Positions 23,112-35,880 of a stretch of 64,000 nt of DNA are shown in pieces; position 1 is the stretch's first letter; every line of letters begins with the position of its first letter. The notes beneath the pieces were generated by a model. It saw only the letters and a list, made by a program, of their open reading frames with translations, was not told the DNA's origin and searched no databases. The position numbers were made by a program, and so were the translations under genes. This DNA comes from Terebella lapidaria. Taxonomy: Eukaryota > Annelida > Polychaeta > Terebellida > Terebellidae. The stretch spans positions 6,944,001 through 7,008,000 of the forward strand of contig OX424564.1 of the NCBI GenBank assembly GCA_949152475.1, written 5' to 3'.

Positions 23112-24453
23112 ACATACTGCAGATAAAGCTTCTAATAATGTTGTTTTTGTTTGTAAAGCATACTATATACAGTGCCTGTTTGACGAACTGGGTATTGCCA
23201 ACAATACTAATTCCAATAGTACATACCAAGCCATTACCGTGCCCAAACAGGATATCTTATCAAATCATTTGTCTGTATTGCATTCGTTTGGTATTACTAC
23301 CTCATGTAAAGATTCTAATCTACCGAATTTATATTGGATCCCAAAGTTGCACAAAAATCCACACAAACAAAGATATATTTCAGGTTCAGCATCATGTTCT
23401 ACCAAAGCCCTTTCTAAAATATTAACTACTATATTGTCTAAAATTAAACAGGGTCTCCAAAAGTACTCTGAAACCATCTATTCTAGAAGTGGTATAAACC
23501 AAATGTGGATATTAAAAAATTCCAAATCTTTATTGGAATATCTACATTCTCACACACTTTCAAAAGTAACGTCTATCAAAACATTTGATTTCTCCACTTT
23601 GTACACAACTATACCTCATTCTGAACTGAAATCTCAGCTTAAAAAACTAATCAATAATTCGTTTTTCTCTAAAAAGGGACAACGTCGGTACCACTATATT
23701 GTAGTTAAATATAATACCGCTTATTTTGTTAAAGGCGACTCTGATGCCCCATACAAATATACTGAAATAGATGTGATAAATATGGTTAATTTTCTGATTG
23801 ATAATATTTTTGTGGAATTTGGTGGTCGAATATTTCAACAAACTATTGGTATTCCCATGGGTACAAACTGTGCACCATTATTGGCAGACCTGTTTTTATA
23901 CTCATATGAATCAGATTTTATCCAACATTTACAAAGAGGAGGTTCTAAGAAACTAACATGTAATTTTAATTTCACTTTCCGATACATAGATGATGTATTG
24001 TCGCTAAATAATCCCAAGTTTGGTGATTATTTGGATGTCATATATCCTAAGGAACTTGAAATTAAGGATACTACAGAATCCGCTAATTTTTCCAACTATC
24101 TAGACCTGAGGTTGGAGATTGATAATGATTCTAACCTGTCAACTAGATTATATGACAAACGTGATGATTTCAATTTTTCCATAGTCAATTTCCCTTTTCT
24201 AAGCAGCAACATTCCTATGTCACCGGCATATGGTGTGTTTGTTTCTCAACTTATACGCTATTCCAGAGCTAGTTGCAAATATGAGGACTTTGTCTATCGA
24301 AGTGCCCAGCTAGTCTCTAAACTGCTACGACAAGGATATGTTTTACCAAGACTTATCGCTGCGTTTAAGAAATTCTATGGACGTCATCATGATCTGGTTG
24401 ATAAATACAGCAAATCCATGTCTGCCATGCAACTAGATCTGTTTTCATGTTAA
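23112..24453 (+). CDS. Penelope-like element reverse transcriptase (5'-truncated)
   Basis: A single open frame; codons are open well upstream of the first good start at 23239, and the earliest family-like residues are ADKASNNVVFVCK near 23118. RT motifs in order: YWIPKLHKNPHKQRYI; FDFSTLYTTIPH (RT motif A); GIPMGTNCAPLLADLFLYSY; catalytic RYIDDVLSLNN; NYLDLRLEIDN; and the C-terminal region ending SAMQLDLFSC. These are characteristic of Penelope-like elements rather than LINEs or LTR elements. No GIY-YIG endonuclease is found on either side (in this superfamily it may be N- or C-terminal), so the copy is probably 5'-truncated. No stop or frameshift interrupts the RT. Confidence 0.85.
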
Positions 24454-24700
24454 TTTTGGGGAATTCATGACGGGTGCCACTAGTGGGGCAGGAAATGCTC
24501 ACTCTTTCCGGAACACCTGATTTCACCTCCTGATGGCCATTTACGGGGGTTCATGAGTTTCCCTGTCATTTTTGTTTTCTCTCACTTCGTATGCCTGATA
24601 TGACTTTCTGTCCCCGGACTATGAGATTGGATAACGGACCCTGTTTTGTTTGCTCGGAATACTTGATACTGGGTATTGATTCCACGTCTATCACGAAAGT
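24454..24700 (+). mobile_element. Probable 3' UTR of the Penelope-like element
   Basis: Directly after the RT stop lies a G/C-richer, non-repetitive tract ('gacgggtgccactagtgggg', 'cactctttccggaacacctg', 'gggttcatgag'). I recall similar text next to related elements in other invertebrates; that is memory, not a search. The 3' boundary is uncertain. Confidence 0.45.
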
Positions 24701-25647
24701 CCTGGCTTAGATCTCCGCAGATTAACGTAGATCAGCGAGTTTCCTTTGATGGATGGATCTGCACAGCTGCTCTGGTCTTCAGAGAGTAGACACATGGGAT
24801 ATACTGCGGGTTCTCCTGGAGTCGATCTCACTCTTTGGTCAAACAGCGATATCCATCGGCAAGGAAGATGTAGCAGGATAAGTTGTCATCGACAGAAGCA
24901 AGCTCATGCCAATTTTCCACAAATCTTGCAGTGTAGCCAATACCTCCGGCATAAAGAACAAACATGATAAGAAGTTTGGAGGTTTGCAATGTATAAATAC
25001 TGAGAGTCCGAATCTAAACCTGCTTAGCAAGGCCTTGACGTGATTTCGTTGACATCACTCCATGTCAGATGTCGGGTGAGCATACTGTTCATGGCTCTCG
25101 TATATCAAGCTTGCCGTCTCGAGGGAGTTACACGATCTGTATGGATTTGTGAAAGATCTTTTGGTCGACTGACTCCTGCTGGTGGTCGCATCGGGCGGTG
25201 CATCAGCGTGCCGGCCCCTCGTCTAAGCTTATACAGTGGGTCCAACGATCCACTCTACTCCTCCAAAGTAAAGGCATTGAAAAATCGCTCGTGAAGATAA
25301 TTCGCAATTGTTAAGGGTGTCTATCTTTCTTGCTATGGTGGAACGGGAACTGGCCCAAAACGTGTACACTGATTGACGGCATTGAATTACTTTAGGAATT
25401 CAGGGAGGGGTGGGGGGGGGGGGGTGGAAGTCATTGGTTCATGATCGAATATTATCTACACTGCTGTGTAGCATGAGTGGTTCTAGATACGGGTGAAGTT
25501 CATGTTGGATAAGAAATCACATATACATGTATATACTAGTATTTTAATTTCATTATGGATTATGAAATCGGTCTGGCCTGAGAAAAATGGCCTTTGGAGA
25601 CAAACACCTAGCGATAGAGCTTGGGTTTGTACATGTACTATAAAAAA
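24701..25647. other. Intergenic, no gene seen
   Basis: Short ORFs without recognisable domains; a G-rich homopolymer tract at about 25405-25425. Confidence 0.5.
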
Positions 25648-27194
25648 TTAGCCCAAGGGCTGAGATAGGTTACCGGACAATTTTGGCTTTAAGCATTGCA
25701 AGTGACATATGACTTTGAGATTTAATAATCAAGGTCATCTTTGTGAACTGCAATATCACCATTAGGTATGCTGCATATGACTTTATATGTTCATAATACA
25801 AACATATGAGCTCTATCAACAAGTATTTTGTCTGTAGAGGCCAATTTACACATGTCAGGTCAGGCAAGGTTGTGAGATTTGGATTTCAATGTCATATATC
25901 AAATTCAAGGTCTCCAAGAGATATTCTATAAATACATGACTTCTTGTTAGCTTATACACAATCCTAACCTGTATGTGCAAGTGTTTAAGCCTTGTTGGCT
26001 AATTTACATATTTCACATCAGACATTTAGCACTCAAAATCATCTGAGGTCAGGGTCAAGGTCATCATCAGTTGTTCCATATATGACTTCCTATATGCTCA
26101 TAATGCAAACTGAAGCTCTATCTACAAGCATGTCATCTGTAGAGGCAAATCTGTGCATTTTTTTTTACCTCAAAATGGCTGTTTTGACCTTTCAAGGTCA
26201 TCCAAGGTCAAATTCAAGGTCACCACACAAATCGCCATATATGACTTCCCATTCGAAAGTGCCAATTTCTAAGCTCTATCTTCAAGCGTTCTATGAGTAC
26301 AGTCCTGGCAGCTCCCATTATGAAGGGAAAAAGTGCAGAAATTTTTCTAAGTCCACAATTTGTTTCAAAGGGTGAAAATTGTTTTTTGTCTAGAAATGGC
26401 CCAAAAGATAGTAATGCGATTTGGGCCGAAAAAAAATTTTTTCGTCGACCCGTCGAAAATTCAAAATGGCCGCCATACACAGACCGGCGATTCAAGGGCA
26501 ACCAAACTTATACACATAATAAAGGTACATAAGGGAAATCTTTTGAAACCAAAATCTCAGAACTGATCAGACAGTTTTCGAGAAAAGACAGACTGGTGCA
26601 AATTTGGGCATTTTTCGACCAAAAAATGGCTGTTTTGACCTTTCAAGGTCATCCAAGGTCAAATTCTAGGTCACCACACAAGTCGCCATATATGACTTCC
26701 CATTCGAAAATGCCAATTTCTAAGCTCTATCTTCAAGCGTTCTATGAGTACAGTCCTGGCAGCTCCCATGATGAAGGAAATTTTCAAGTCCAAAATTTTT
26801 TTCAAAGGGTGAAAAATATTTTTTGTCTAGAAATGGCCCAAAATGGATAGTAATGCGATTTGGGGCGAAACTTTTTTTTTTCGTCAATCGTCGAAAATTC
26901 AAAATGGCCGCCATATGCAGACCGGCGAATCAACGGCAACCAAACTAATACACATCACAGAGGTACATAACTAGAATCATTTGAAACAAAAATCTCAAAT
27001 CTGATCAGACAGTTTTTGAGAAAATGGCCGCCAAAGTTCAAAATTGACCGTTTTCCGACGAAAACGGCCGCCATTTTGAAAAAAATTAAAAATCAAAAAA
27101 CAAAAAAAAATACCTCCTCAAATTATTTTAAGGTATCTTTTTCCAAATTTTCAGAAAGATTGGACCGTACACTTTAAAGATAAAAATGTGGACG

Positions 27195-27226
<32 letters not shown>

Positions 27227-27294
27227 ACGGACGGACGCCGGACGCAACGCCACGGCAATAGGTTATCGGACCATAGGTTCGGTAACTTAAAAAA
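25648..27294 (+). mobile_element. AGGTCA-rich hairpin-ended non-autonomous element, copy 1
   Basis: The 5' end has a hairpin-like 'ttagcccaagggct' followed by AGGTTACCGGAC-like sequence; the 3' end reads 'ggttatcggaccataggttc ggtaac' just after a (GAC)n tract. The interior has two internal repeats (about 26160-26560 and 26620-27010), each with a cluster such as TCAAGGTCA at 26192-26200, CCAAGGTCA at 26202-26210 and TCAAGGTCA at 26214-26222, then 'aaatggccgcca'-type blocks. No transposase ORF; ORFs here are repeat artefacts shared among copies. Confidence 0.7.
27195..27240 (+). repeat. (GAC)n/(GGAC)n simple repeat
   Basis: A near-perfect run of GAC triplets passing into GGAC tetramers, located just before the element's 3' terminal hairpin. 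Equivalent tracts sit in the same place at about 45765-45800, 45960-46010, 48375-48420 and 48545-48570. Confidence 0.85.
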
Positions 27295-28521
27295 TATAGT
27301 GAGAAATGATATATGGTGTGTCTTTTGGAAACTCTGAACTTCTTCTGAACTTTTGAATTTAAAACTCAAAATGATCATTGAGTTTGAATTTGTATAACGA
27401 ATACGGAAACTATTGTAACAAGTGGGTTTGTTTGTGAGAGTTGGAAGCGATGGCTGTCTAATCATAATGATACTGACAAAAGGTCTAATACACATGTACA
27501 ACGCAATGTTCCATGTCTGCATTATTACGTTATGATTATGAAAGCACACGGACCAGAGGTGGCAGATTTGAGTTACTCCTCAGTTTCGTAAGGTAGGTCT
27601 ATATGGGTTTTTCAGGTCAAGTGTCGAAAAAATTCTAGTATTATAGGTACTCACATAGTGTTATAGGTACTCATATCGATTCGTATAATCTGATAAAGTG
27701 ATAATAGTACCTGTTGCTAATATTGTTCAAAATAATACTGTTTCAAAGAGAGGTAAATGTATGGCAAAATCCATAACTTTCTCCCAATATCACTTTAAAA
27801 ACAATTGTTGGAATATTATTCATAATTCTCAATATATGAAGAAATACTTCTTCAAGTATTTCTTTAAGCCTAACTATTGAGTTACTTTTGGATACATTTA
27901 CACGAAAGGCTGTTTTATCTCTAACTGTAGAGTTTCTGCAAGGATCAGAATGAAAGACCAGTTTCCAGATGTGGGTCAACATATAATATATATATATTTA
28001 TTGCCGTGTATTCATGGAAATGTATAGAGAGATAGGATAGGATAGGATAGGATATTTTTTTAGAACACCATACAAACAATTATAATCGGTACAAAAATAT
28101 ATTTACCATCAAAATAAAATTTCGGTAATACAATTTTCAAATGTACACATATTGCATATATAGCAGCCAACCGTATATTAATAGATTTTGCAAGGACTAA
28201 AACCTTCAAACCGTTGCTATATGATACAATTAAATTGACTGTTCATGTCATGATAAATGCAGTACAATGGACAAATGCTATGTACAGAACATCAAAAAAT
28301 GTAAATATAATATTTGTAGGAATGCCAATCACACTTTCAACAATTTGACAATGTGTGCAAAGGTCCAAACACACCACAGTCCTCAAGGCGAACATTCGAT
28401 CGTGCGGAAGAATGTTGAAGTCTTCCATGTCAGACACTGTTCAAGTTTATCCCCATAGCTCGTACATGTATATAACACACGGGGTGGAACCATGGGGGAG
28501 CTTCTCAGCCCCTTGAGACCT
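27295..28521. other. Intergenic, no gene seen
   Basis: AT-rich; includes a (GGATA)n microsatellite at 28031-28054. The last part is presumably the 3' UTR of the EF-hand gene. Confidence 0.5.
28031..28054 (+). repeat. (GGATA)n microsatellite
   Basis: About five pentamer units. Confidence 0.85.
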
Positions 28522-29750
28522 CTACCGGCCGCCCTTCCTGTACAGACGTACGCGGTACATGAGCGCGATGAAGTCGCCCAGGAGGACTCGCTCGGGGTCG
28601 CGGGCGGACTTGAGGATCATGGAAACGTCCCTGTCGTCCAGGTCCTGCCCGTCCGCGGACTTGAGGGCTCTCAGAGCGTGCTCTGTCTCAGCCCGCGTCA
28701 GGTACCGCTTGTGTTCGCTGTCTAGGGCGTCAAACCGAGCAGCCGTATCCGCAACCCTAACCATGGCAAAACAGAGACAATATCAGGCTCAAGTTCAAGT
28801 AGAGATCATGGTACCTTAACTTATTCCAGTTCTGAATACATGTATGTCTTGGAGAATATTCAAACACAAAAATGTAGTTAGTCGAAATCACACAAATTTC
28901 AAAAGACAGTAAGTTGAACCATGAGACTCCATATTGTTCTAACGTCCAAGGAAATGGATATATAGGCCATACATAGCCTACGTATTGGGAATTAAAAGTC
29001 AATCTTACCCGGTGCCGGCGAGTGTGTGGAAGTGTTGAAACTCCCAGAGACTCAGGAATCCATTCTGATCAGCATCGAAGTAGTCGAAGATCTCTGTGGC
29101 CACGGCCAGTCCGAGTCTGAACTCCTTCTGTAACATGCCTAGCGCCTCGGACCGCTCAAGCCGCCTCACGTGCTGGGTGTTAGTGACATAGCGCTCAAAC
29201 AGGGCCTGGATCTCAGGTCTGCAGGGGTGGAGGATGATATATATTGAAATAATTTGACTAAAATAAAGAAACATATTTTAAAATAGGCAAATATATTTTT
29301 ATCTGTTATAATGTTATTTATAAATGAATTCGTAGGCCAATTCGCAAATGTGACGTCTTGTTTTCTGAATCAAGCTATATATTTATGGACCGTCTATAAA
29401 TCTATAATTCAGAAAAGGGCCTAAAACAGGTCTGATGTGCTCACGAAATTGTGGTATTCGAAATTTACCACAATATGCACGCTTGTGACCAGCTATTTAA
29501 ACGAGAAACCACATAATGCTAATTGTTTAATTGTAGAATAATTTTAGCTGACAATTTGCTCCAAACCAACGATTGACTTGAAGAACAGGCCTACTGAATG
29601 TAAAATAATCCCAGATAAGCTCAAATTGAACAAACTATATATCCCCGTCGTATTATTCCAAAAGTAAATTAGCATAGCACAATTGGTCATGTTGGTATGT
29701 TCATAGTCAGATATAGCTGATTTCACTTACTTGATTCTCCTATTGGCCAT
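28522..29750 (-). CDS. EF-hand protein, 3 exons, 154 aa
   Basis: Exons on the minus strand: 29731-29750 (MANRRI + AA), 29009-29218 and 28522-28756. Phases join exactly (20+210+235 nt); donors are AA|GTAAGT and CGG|GTAAGA, acceptors CTGCAG and GGTTAG. One canonical calcium-binding loop spans D55-E66 (DADQNGFLSLWE: D at 1 and 3, N at 5, G at 6, E at 12). A second, degenerate helix-loop-helix follows (RFDALDSEHKRYLTRAETEH). The fold resembles a small calmodulin-superfamily sensor, but I do not recognise an ortholog. The C-terminus is basic (RVRLYRKGGR). The 20-nt first coding exon is the least certain part. Confidence 0.8.
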
Positions 29751-32700
29751 TATTGTTGTAGTCCGTTCCAATTTATGCTCCTCCAAAAAAAACTCCAGTC
29801 AGTCAGGCTTAGATCAATCTGAATGAAAAATACAATTTGCCACTAGCACACGTGTCCCTGTGGTTATATGTGGATGCACTGACACCCGTTTGATTTTGCC
29901 CGGTCTATAAGTACATGGTATGGACCGGGGCAGACACAATAACTATGTGATACGTCATATCGCCCACTGCGTCACACTCACAGCAAACATTTCTCGGTCA
30001 ATAACAGGCTGATGACTCGCTTCCGCTACGTGCTTAAAGTAGTTCCGATGAACTTGGACAAAAGGGGGTGAGCTATATTTGGGGCGTAAAATTCAATGAA
30101 TTTGAGGAATTTGTGGGGAGTAATGTATACAGGAATAACCATAAACAATGTACTTTGTGATCTGCTATTGTAATTTGACTCTATTGCATGTACATCAATC
30201 CAACGGTACACCCCACACTCTGTCAGCCATGCATGGTGAAGTTATGTACATATAAGTCTCAATAACACGATAAACATCGCCACTTATACATCAACAATAA
30301 CGGTTACACATAGATATAAAAAATTGTTTGCTAATATTTCATCGTAGAATGTGACAGATCTATGTTTATCTACAGTACTGTACATAAACGAAAATCAAAT
30401 TGAATTTAAAGGCCTAAGTTCTCAAACATACATAGAGTTCTACTGCTATCGACAATTAGTAATATACCCCCTGTACATCAACGCAATATTGTTGACTGGT
30501 GTGAGTACGCTATTAAGCAACGCTGAACTTTGGCCAGACATGGAGAAGTACAGGGAAAAATTACATAAAGACTGATTGATCGATCGATATATTAGTGTCT
30601 GGTGATGACTATTGGGATTGTTCATGATGCGGTGGGGAAAATACACTTAGTAGCTCAGATAGGCGTATGACTGCGCATCATGACAAGTTCTGCTTCATGG
30701 AAATTACTGTTATTTATAAACATGTCCGGAGCGAATGTGGGATAAACGTAAATAAACTATGTAATGACCAGGCAAAGTTATAGTTGTCTGGTCGAATGTT
30801 TTGCAGTGAATATTTTCCCTGCTATGTCGATACAAGCCAACACATTCCTTCACAAGAAAAAAAAAACTAAAACTGGCAATATAATGTAATTCTATCCGAG
30901 GCTATATAGAAAAAACGTGGAAATAGACAAAACCGATTATATCATTCCGTGAAATGAGTTCTAAAACTATGCCACTTAACCGTTATAGTCATTATATGAC
31001 TGTTGTATGGTTGGGCAGTAATGATCGAAATGTATTCGCGGTTTGTTTCTATAATTTTGAAGATGATATCGATCAGAACAACAAAGTTACTTTGCATTAC
31101 ATTGGAGTAGACATATTCTTTCAGCATCATGTATAGCTAATAAACGTATACTTCAAGAGAAAGACTATACTAGTACATGAATATCAATTTATGTATGCAT
31201 GATATAATATATTGTTGGCCTGTGTGTGTATTTATATATAGACAGTATGCTCCACATGTGTAAACTTGTATCCTCCTCGAGCTCTCGTAAAAGTTCAGCT
31301 CTTCTTTGTGTGATGTTCCGTGGAAACGTGTGGTCATGACAGGTCTGTTGTTTGAAGTATACAGTGTGCAGTACTCATATTATACAAGTTATCAATATGA
31401 AATCTGGGACTCTGTTGCATTTTGCACGACACTGTACTATGACACTGTTGACATCCAGGCACGCATGCATAACAATAGCGGTATGGAATATTTGAACGGC
31501 AAAAACATCTTATTGATAACAATATTACATCAGTTATTGATAAATGTACTGGTAGCTGATAACTAACGCTATGTTGTATTAATATTCCTCCTCTTATGCT
31601 TGGGTTACGTTCAATAATTATGTAGGTGTAAAACAGTGAACTAAAGCCCTTATCTGGTCCCTTATCACTCAACTCTATACACAACAGTCTACTAGTATCT
31701 TTCAATCGTTGCATATATAAAATAATGTATAAATGTAAAAAAAATACATATATATATACCACGTTTCAACATTCTTTGTGTATAATTTGGGTCATATTGG
31801 AGTCACACAAATTTGAATCTTTGCATGCAACGGGGGTATGCTTTTTCCAGGCCTATAAAAAATATACTACTACTTCAAAAGAATATTCTGTCTGTTTCGG
31901 ATCATTCTGGGGCGTTTAGAATCGCATTTAACACATCTAAATTGCCGTCAAATTGGTAGCTAGCTACAAAACATATGGATCCATTTGTGTACGAATGGGC
32001 TCCCTCAAAATAGGCTAGTTTTTTATGTACTTCGCATGGTTTTTGTCTAAGCGACTGGTCTGGCGTTCCGTAATAAATGTATTGTTTGATCTTCCATGCG
32101 GGGCGTGACCCTGTTTGCTATCAAAAATGAATATAGCACAACATCCAAGTGCATATTAAAGCTGCCAAACACCTATAGTAATTCAAATGAAAATTTGAAG
32201 TATCACATTTTTGCTGAAATAAGCACAACATTTTACAGAACAGTGTCTTTATGCACCTTGGAAGAAATAAAAATATCACCCACATTTTTTTCTCTCACTC
32301 TCACGAACAAAAATACAGTCGGAAACCGTGACATCGATATGAAATCGATTTTGTTATTTATACTAAATTGTGTAATTTATATAAATGATGCAAAAATATC
32401 TCGACCATCCTCATGAAAATTATCATTTCTGCATGTACCGACACTCATCACTTGTGTGAGAGTACTTTATAGTTCAATTGTAAATCGATAACTGACCTAG
32501 ATAGCGTAATTCTATTACTTACTCAGGTTAAATATTCAATTAAACACACTTTTGGAAACCCACCTTTGTTTCAACACGCAAATCGCGACTGATTCCGCCC
32601 CTGTAGAGTGTCATATAACCAACTACGGGCTGTAAGCTGACATACTGGGTGACAATGGACAGATCTAACACGTCACTACCAGACCCCAGGCCACAGACCA

Positions 32701-34626
32701 CAAAACTGTCTCAGCCTGACAGCTGAACATAATCGATAGCGCAAAATATGTCCCAACTATTCACTAGTTTTTATCGATAAATGATAGTTAATTGAGCCCA
32801 GATGTTTGCATATTTCCCCTGATAAGCTCTGGAGTGATGTAATTGTGTGTGATAAGTTTTATACGAAACGTGTAGGTCTACTGAACATAATAGTCGATCC
32901 ATTTATGTCGACATAATTTATATTTCTTTATCACAACTTTTTGTTTAACATATACACGTAGTCGGTATAGGGCTTTATAATACTGAAATTCCAGGACTAC
33001 ATTGCAGTTATTTATTCCCTCCAGAAACAACACATTTATAATGTAATTTTCTTATCATGTCATATATGATTTGCGATTCACATCAGCACATGTACATATA
33101 TGCATTGCTTACTTACATATTTCAGATGTTCCAAATTGTAATCCAGTGTTTTGATTCAAAGATTTACACGTATCAAAATCACAAGCTATAGCCTTCATGT
33201 CTATAAACACCACTGACTGTGTCACAATCTATTCTACCTTTTATACCTCGCTCTGTGTATCAGAGAATGTCTCCAGTGTCTGTGTGTGATTAATCACATG
33301 AAAGGTATGTCGAATACGTGTAGGTTTGTTTTTTATGCGTAAAGTCGAGATATTTCTCTCCATACGGGCGACGGTTTAGTTGAAAACGTGCTGTAGCTAT
33401 TTACATACGAGTGGGACATCGGATGCATAAAAAGGGAGACATCATTAAAAGGCCACGCCTGATATCCGGCGTAAAACCTGGTCAAATACAGACAATTGAC
33501 CTTGTCACTCTGTCCGTGGACAGGGTTCCTCCATTGAAAAACGTTTCTCAATCATTAAACTTCAAAACATATATAGCGTTATTGAAATCTACATATAAGT
33601 GTATCGTATGTTAGTGTGGTTGTTACAGTGTCAGTAAACATACACATTAATCATTTCATGTTACAGGGGAAAACATAGTGGAAATAAAATCGTATGGTAC
33701 GTAATAAGAAATCTTATTTCAACAAGAAGCTGTGGAAAAATATATTAAGTAGAGAAAACTGCTCTTATAAACTCACATTGAATATAGAAATCTTTTCAAA
33801 TGGTTCTATTCACAAAAGGAGGGCAGACGGTTATTGCTGTACTGTTGATTTTCGAAATTCGTCACGGAACTTCACAGATAAGCAGATTCCACAAAATTTT
33901 GGTGCAAACAGATATTGAAAAGTTTTGGAAATATTAAAATATCGATAGAAAAAACATCACGTTTTCATGAATAACATTTGTGTCAACTAATGCTAAAGGC
34001 GAAGATTTGTATATGTCTTCAGTTCAACAAATGTCAGATCGGATCGGGCCACAAGGAACATAATAATATAAAAAAAATAATAATAATTGGTTAGGAGCGA
34101 TTGGTTTTAGGTGGATTTCAACATACACATGATATGCTTTGTTTTGTAAATCAAGAATTTCTCACCATCCAGTATATTCTACAAAATCGAGATACATGTT
34201 GTAATCATCCACATTTTTGTGCTAATGTTGTTTTCTAATTTAGCCCTTGTGATTGGGGAACAAAGACGTTACTCATGCCAGACAAAACATACACAGCCCT
34301 ACACGTGTGACTAGGTATTTGGAATGCGTTTTGCGGCAGAGTGCTTTCATATAAAAGTGCAATTTGGCGGTCTGTTTGACACGGCACGTGATGTAAACCA
34401 ACTCTCCTGCTGACATAAACACGACTTTCAAAAAATGATAAAAAAAAAAAATTCAGGAGCAAGGAGTGTTGGTGTGGTGTTCCATGCAGAGCTTTGAATC
34501 TAAATTTACATGTAATTGACATTGATGAATACAACCAGGACATCGACTAGTTGACGCGAGGGAAATATGGGAAGTATAAAATACGAGGCTGTTTTAGGGT
34601 TTGAAAAACCAGTTGTCGAGAAGAAT
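29751..34626. other. Long AT-rich stretch, no gene or named repeat seen
   Basis: Many short ORFs, none with a recognisable domain, compositional bias typical of exons or matching splice-linked neighbours. It contains the promoter region of the EF-hand gene at its left edge. Confidence 0.5.
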
Positions 34627-34780
34627 TAGCCCAAGGGCTAAGGAAGGTTACCGGGGTAATGTGCAGTGTTAAACGTACAGCGCTTTTCAGTAAAATTGCC
34701 GTTATGACATACCAAGGTTCAAGGTCATCAAAATACGAGATTTCCTGTATGATTATCTTATAAACTAGACGCTTGCGGTC
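34627..34780 (+). mobile_element. 5'-end fragment of the hairpin-ended AGGTCA element
   Basis: It begins with the hairpin TTAGCCCAAGGGCTAA (arms TTAGCCC/GGGCTAA) followed by 'ggaaggttaccgg', then 'ttcaaggtcatc'. The 3' part is missing. A second decayed 5' end is visible near 34862 ('gcaagggctaaaaaagattacc'). Confidence 0.6.
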
Positions 34781-35097
34781 GCCTACGACCGCTTGGGTGT
34801 ATCCCCGTAGCCCTATCATCTCTGTTCCCCCAAATATATCACTGTTAAGTGTGAAAAACTAGAGCAAGGGCTAAAAAAGATTACCAGAGAAATGTTAAAT
34901 CTCAAGTCACAACTTTTTTCTTTTCCCCACCAAAATTGCTGCACTGATCTTCCGAGGTTATTGAAGGTCGAATTCAAAATCACCACTGAAATCTCTTTAT
35001 ATGAATTTCCATTTCGACATGTTTGATAAAATAATGAAAATACAGATAGATCAATCTTTTCAACTATTTATATTTCAACTCAGAATATTTTACAAAC

Positions 35098-35868
35098 TTG
35101 TTCAAGTTGAAATTCAAACTAAAAGTTGACCAAAATTGCATTTCAAGATAACGAAATTGGAGCCAAATCGAACTTCTCACCATAAGTTATAATACGACTC
35201 ATAATACATGTATGTGCCAAATATGGTTTCATGTTGAAATTCAAAGTAAAAGTTGACCAAAACTGCGTTTCAAGATGACAAAATTGGAGCCAGATCGAAC
35301 TTTTCGTCATAAGCTATATTTTAACTCATAATACCTGCTCAACTTGGTTTCAAGTTGAAATTCAAACTAAAAGTTGACCGAAACTGCATTTCAAGATGAC
35401 GAAATTGGAGCCAGATCAAACTTTTCGCCATGAGTTATATTTCAACTCATAATATGTGCCACACTTGGTATTAAGTTGAAATTCAATGTAAAAGTTGACC
35501 TAAACTGCATTTCAAGATGACGAAATTGGAGCCAGATAGAACTTTTCGTCATAAGTTATATTTTAACTCAGGATATGTGCCAAACTTGGTTTCAAGTTGA
35601 AATTCAAGCTAAAAGTTTACCAAAACTGCATTTCAAGATGAAGAAATTGGAGCCAGATCGAACTTTTCATCATAAGTTATATTTCAACTCATAATATGTG
35701 CCAAACATGCTTTCAAGTTGAAATTCAAAGTAAAAGTTGACAAAACTGCATTTCAAGATGACGAAATTGGAGCCAGATCGAACTTTTCGCCACAAGTTAT
35801 ATTTTAACTCATAATTTGTGCCAAACATGGTCTCAAGTTGAAATTCAAAGTAAAAGTTGATCAATGTT
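35098..35868 (+). repeat. Satellite, ~121-bp unit, about six copies
   Basis: The marker 'ggagcc(a)gatcgaac' recurs at about 35159, 35286, 35407, 35528, 35649 and 35769, a period of 120-127 bp. Each unit also contains 'aagttgaaattcaaa' and 'aactcataatatgtgcc'. The minus-strand ORF over it is a repeat translation. Confidence 0.9.
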
Positions 35869-35880
35869 TTCATAAAAAGC

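Noticed and set aside
22892..23425. 177-aa plus-strand ORF before the Penelope-like RT
   Set aside because: It overlaps the RT coding sequence in another frame and shows no domain.
26293..26850. Repeated ORFs with FQGHPRSNSRSPHKSPYMTS
   Set aside because: Translation of the TCAAGGTCA clusters in transposable-element copies (also at 39879-40082); not a protein family.
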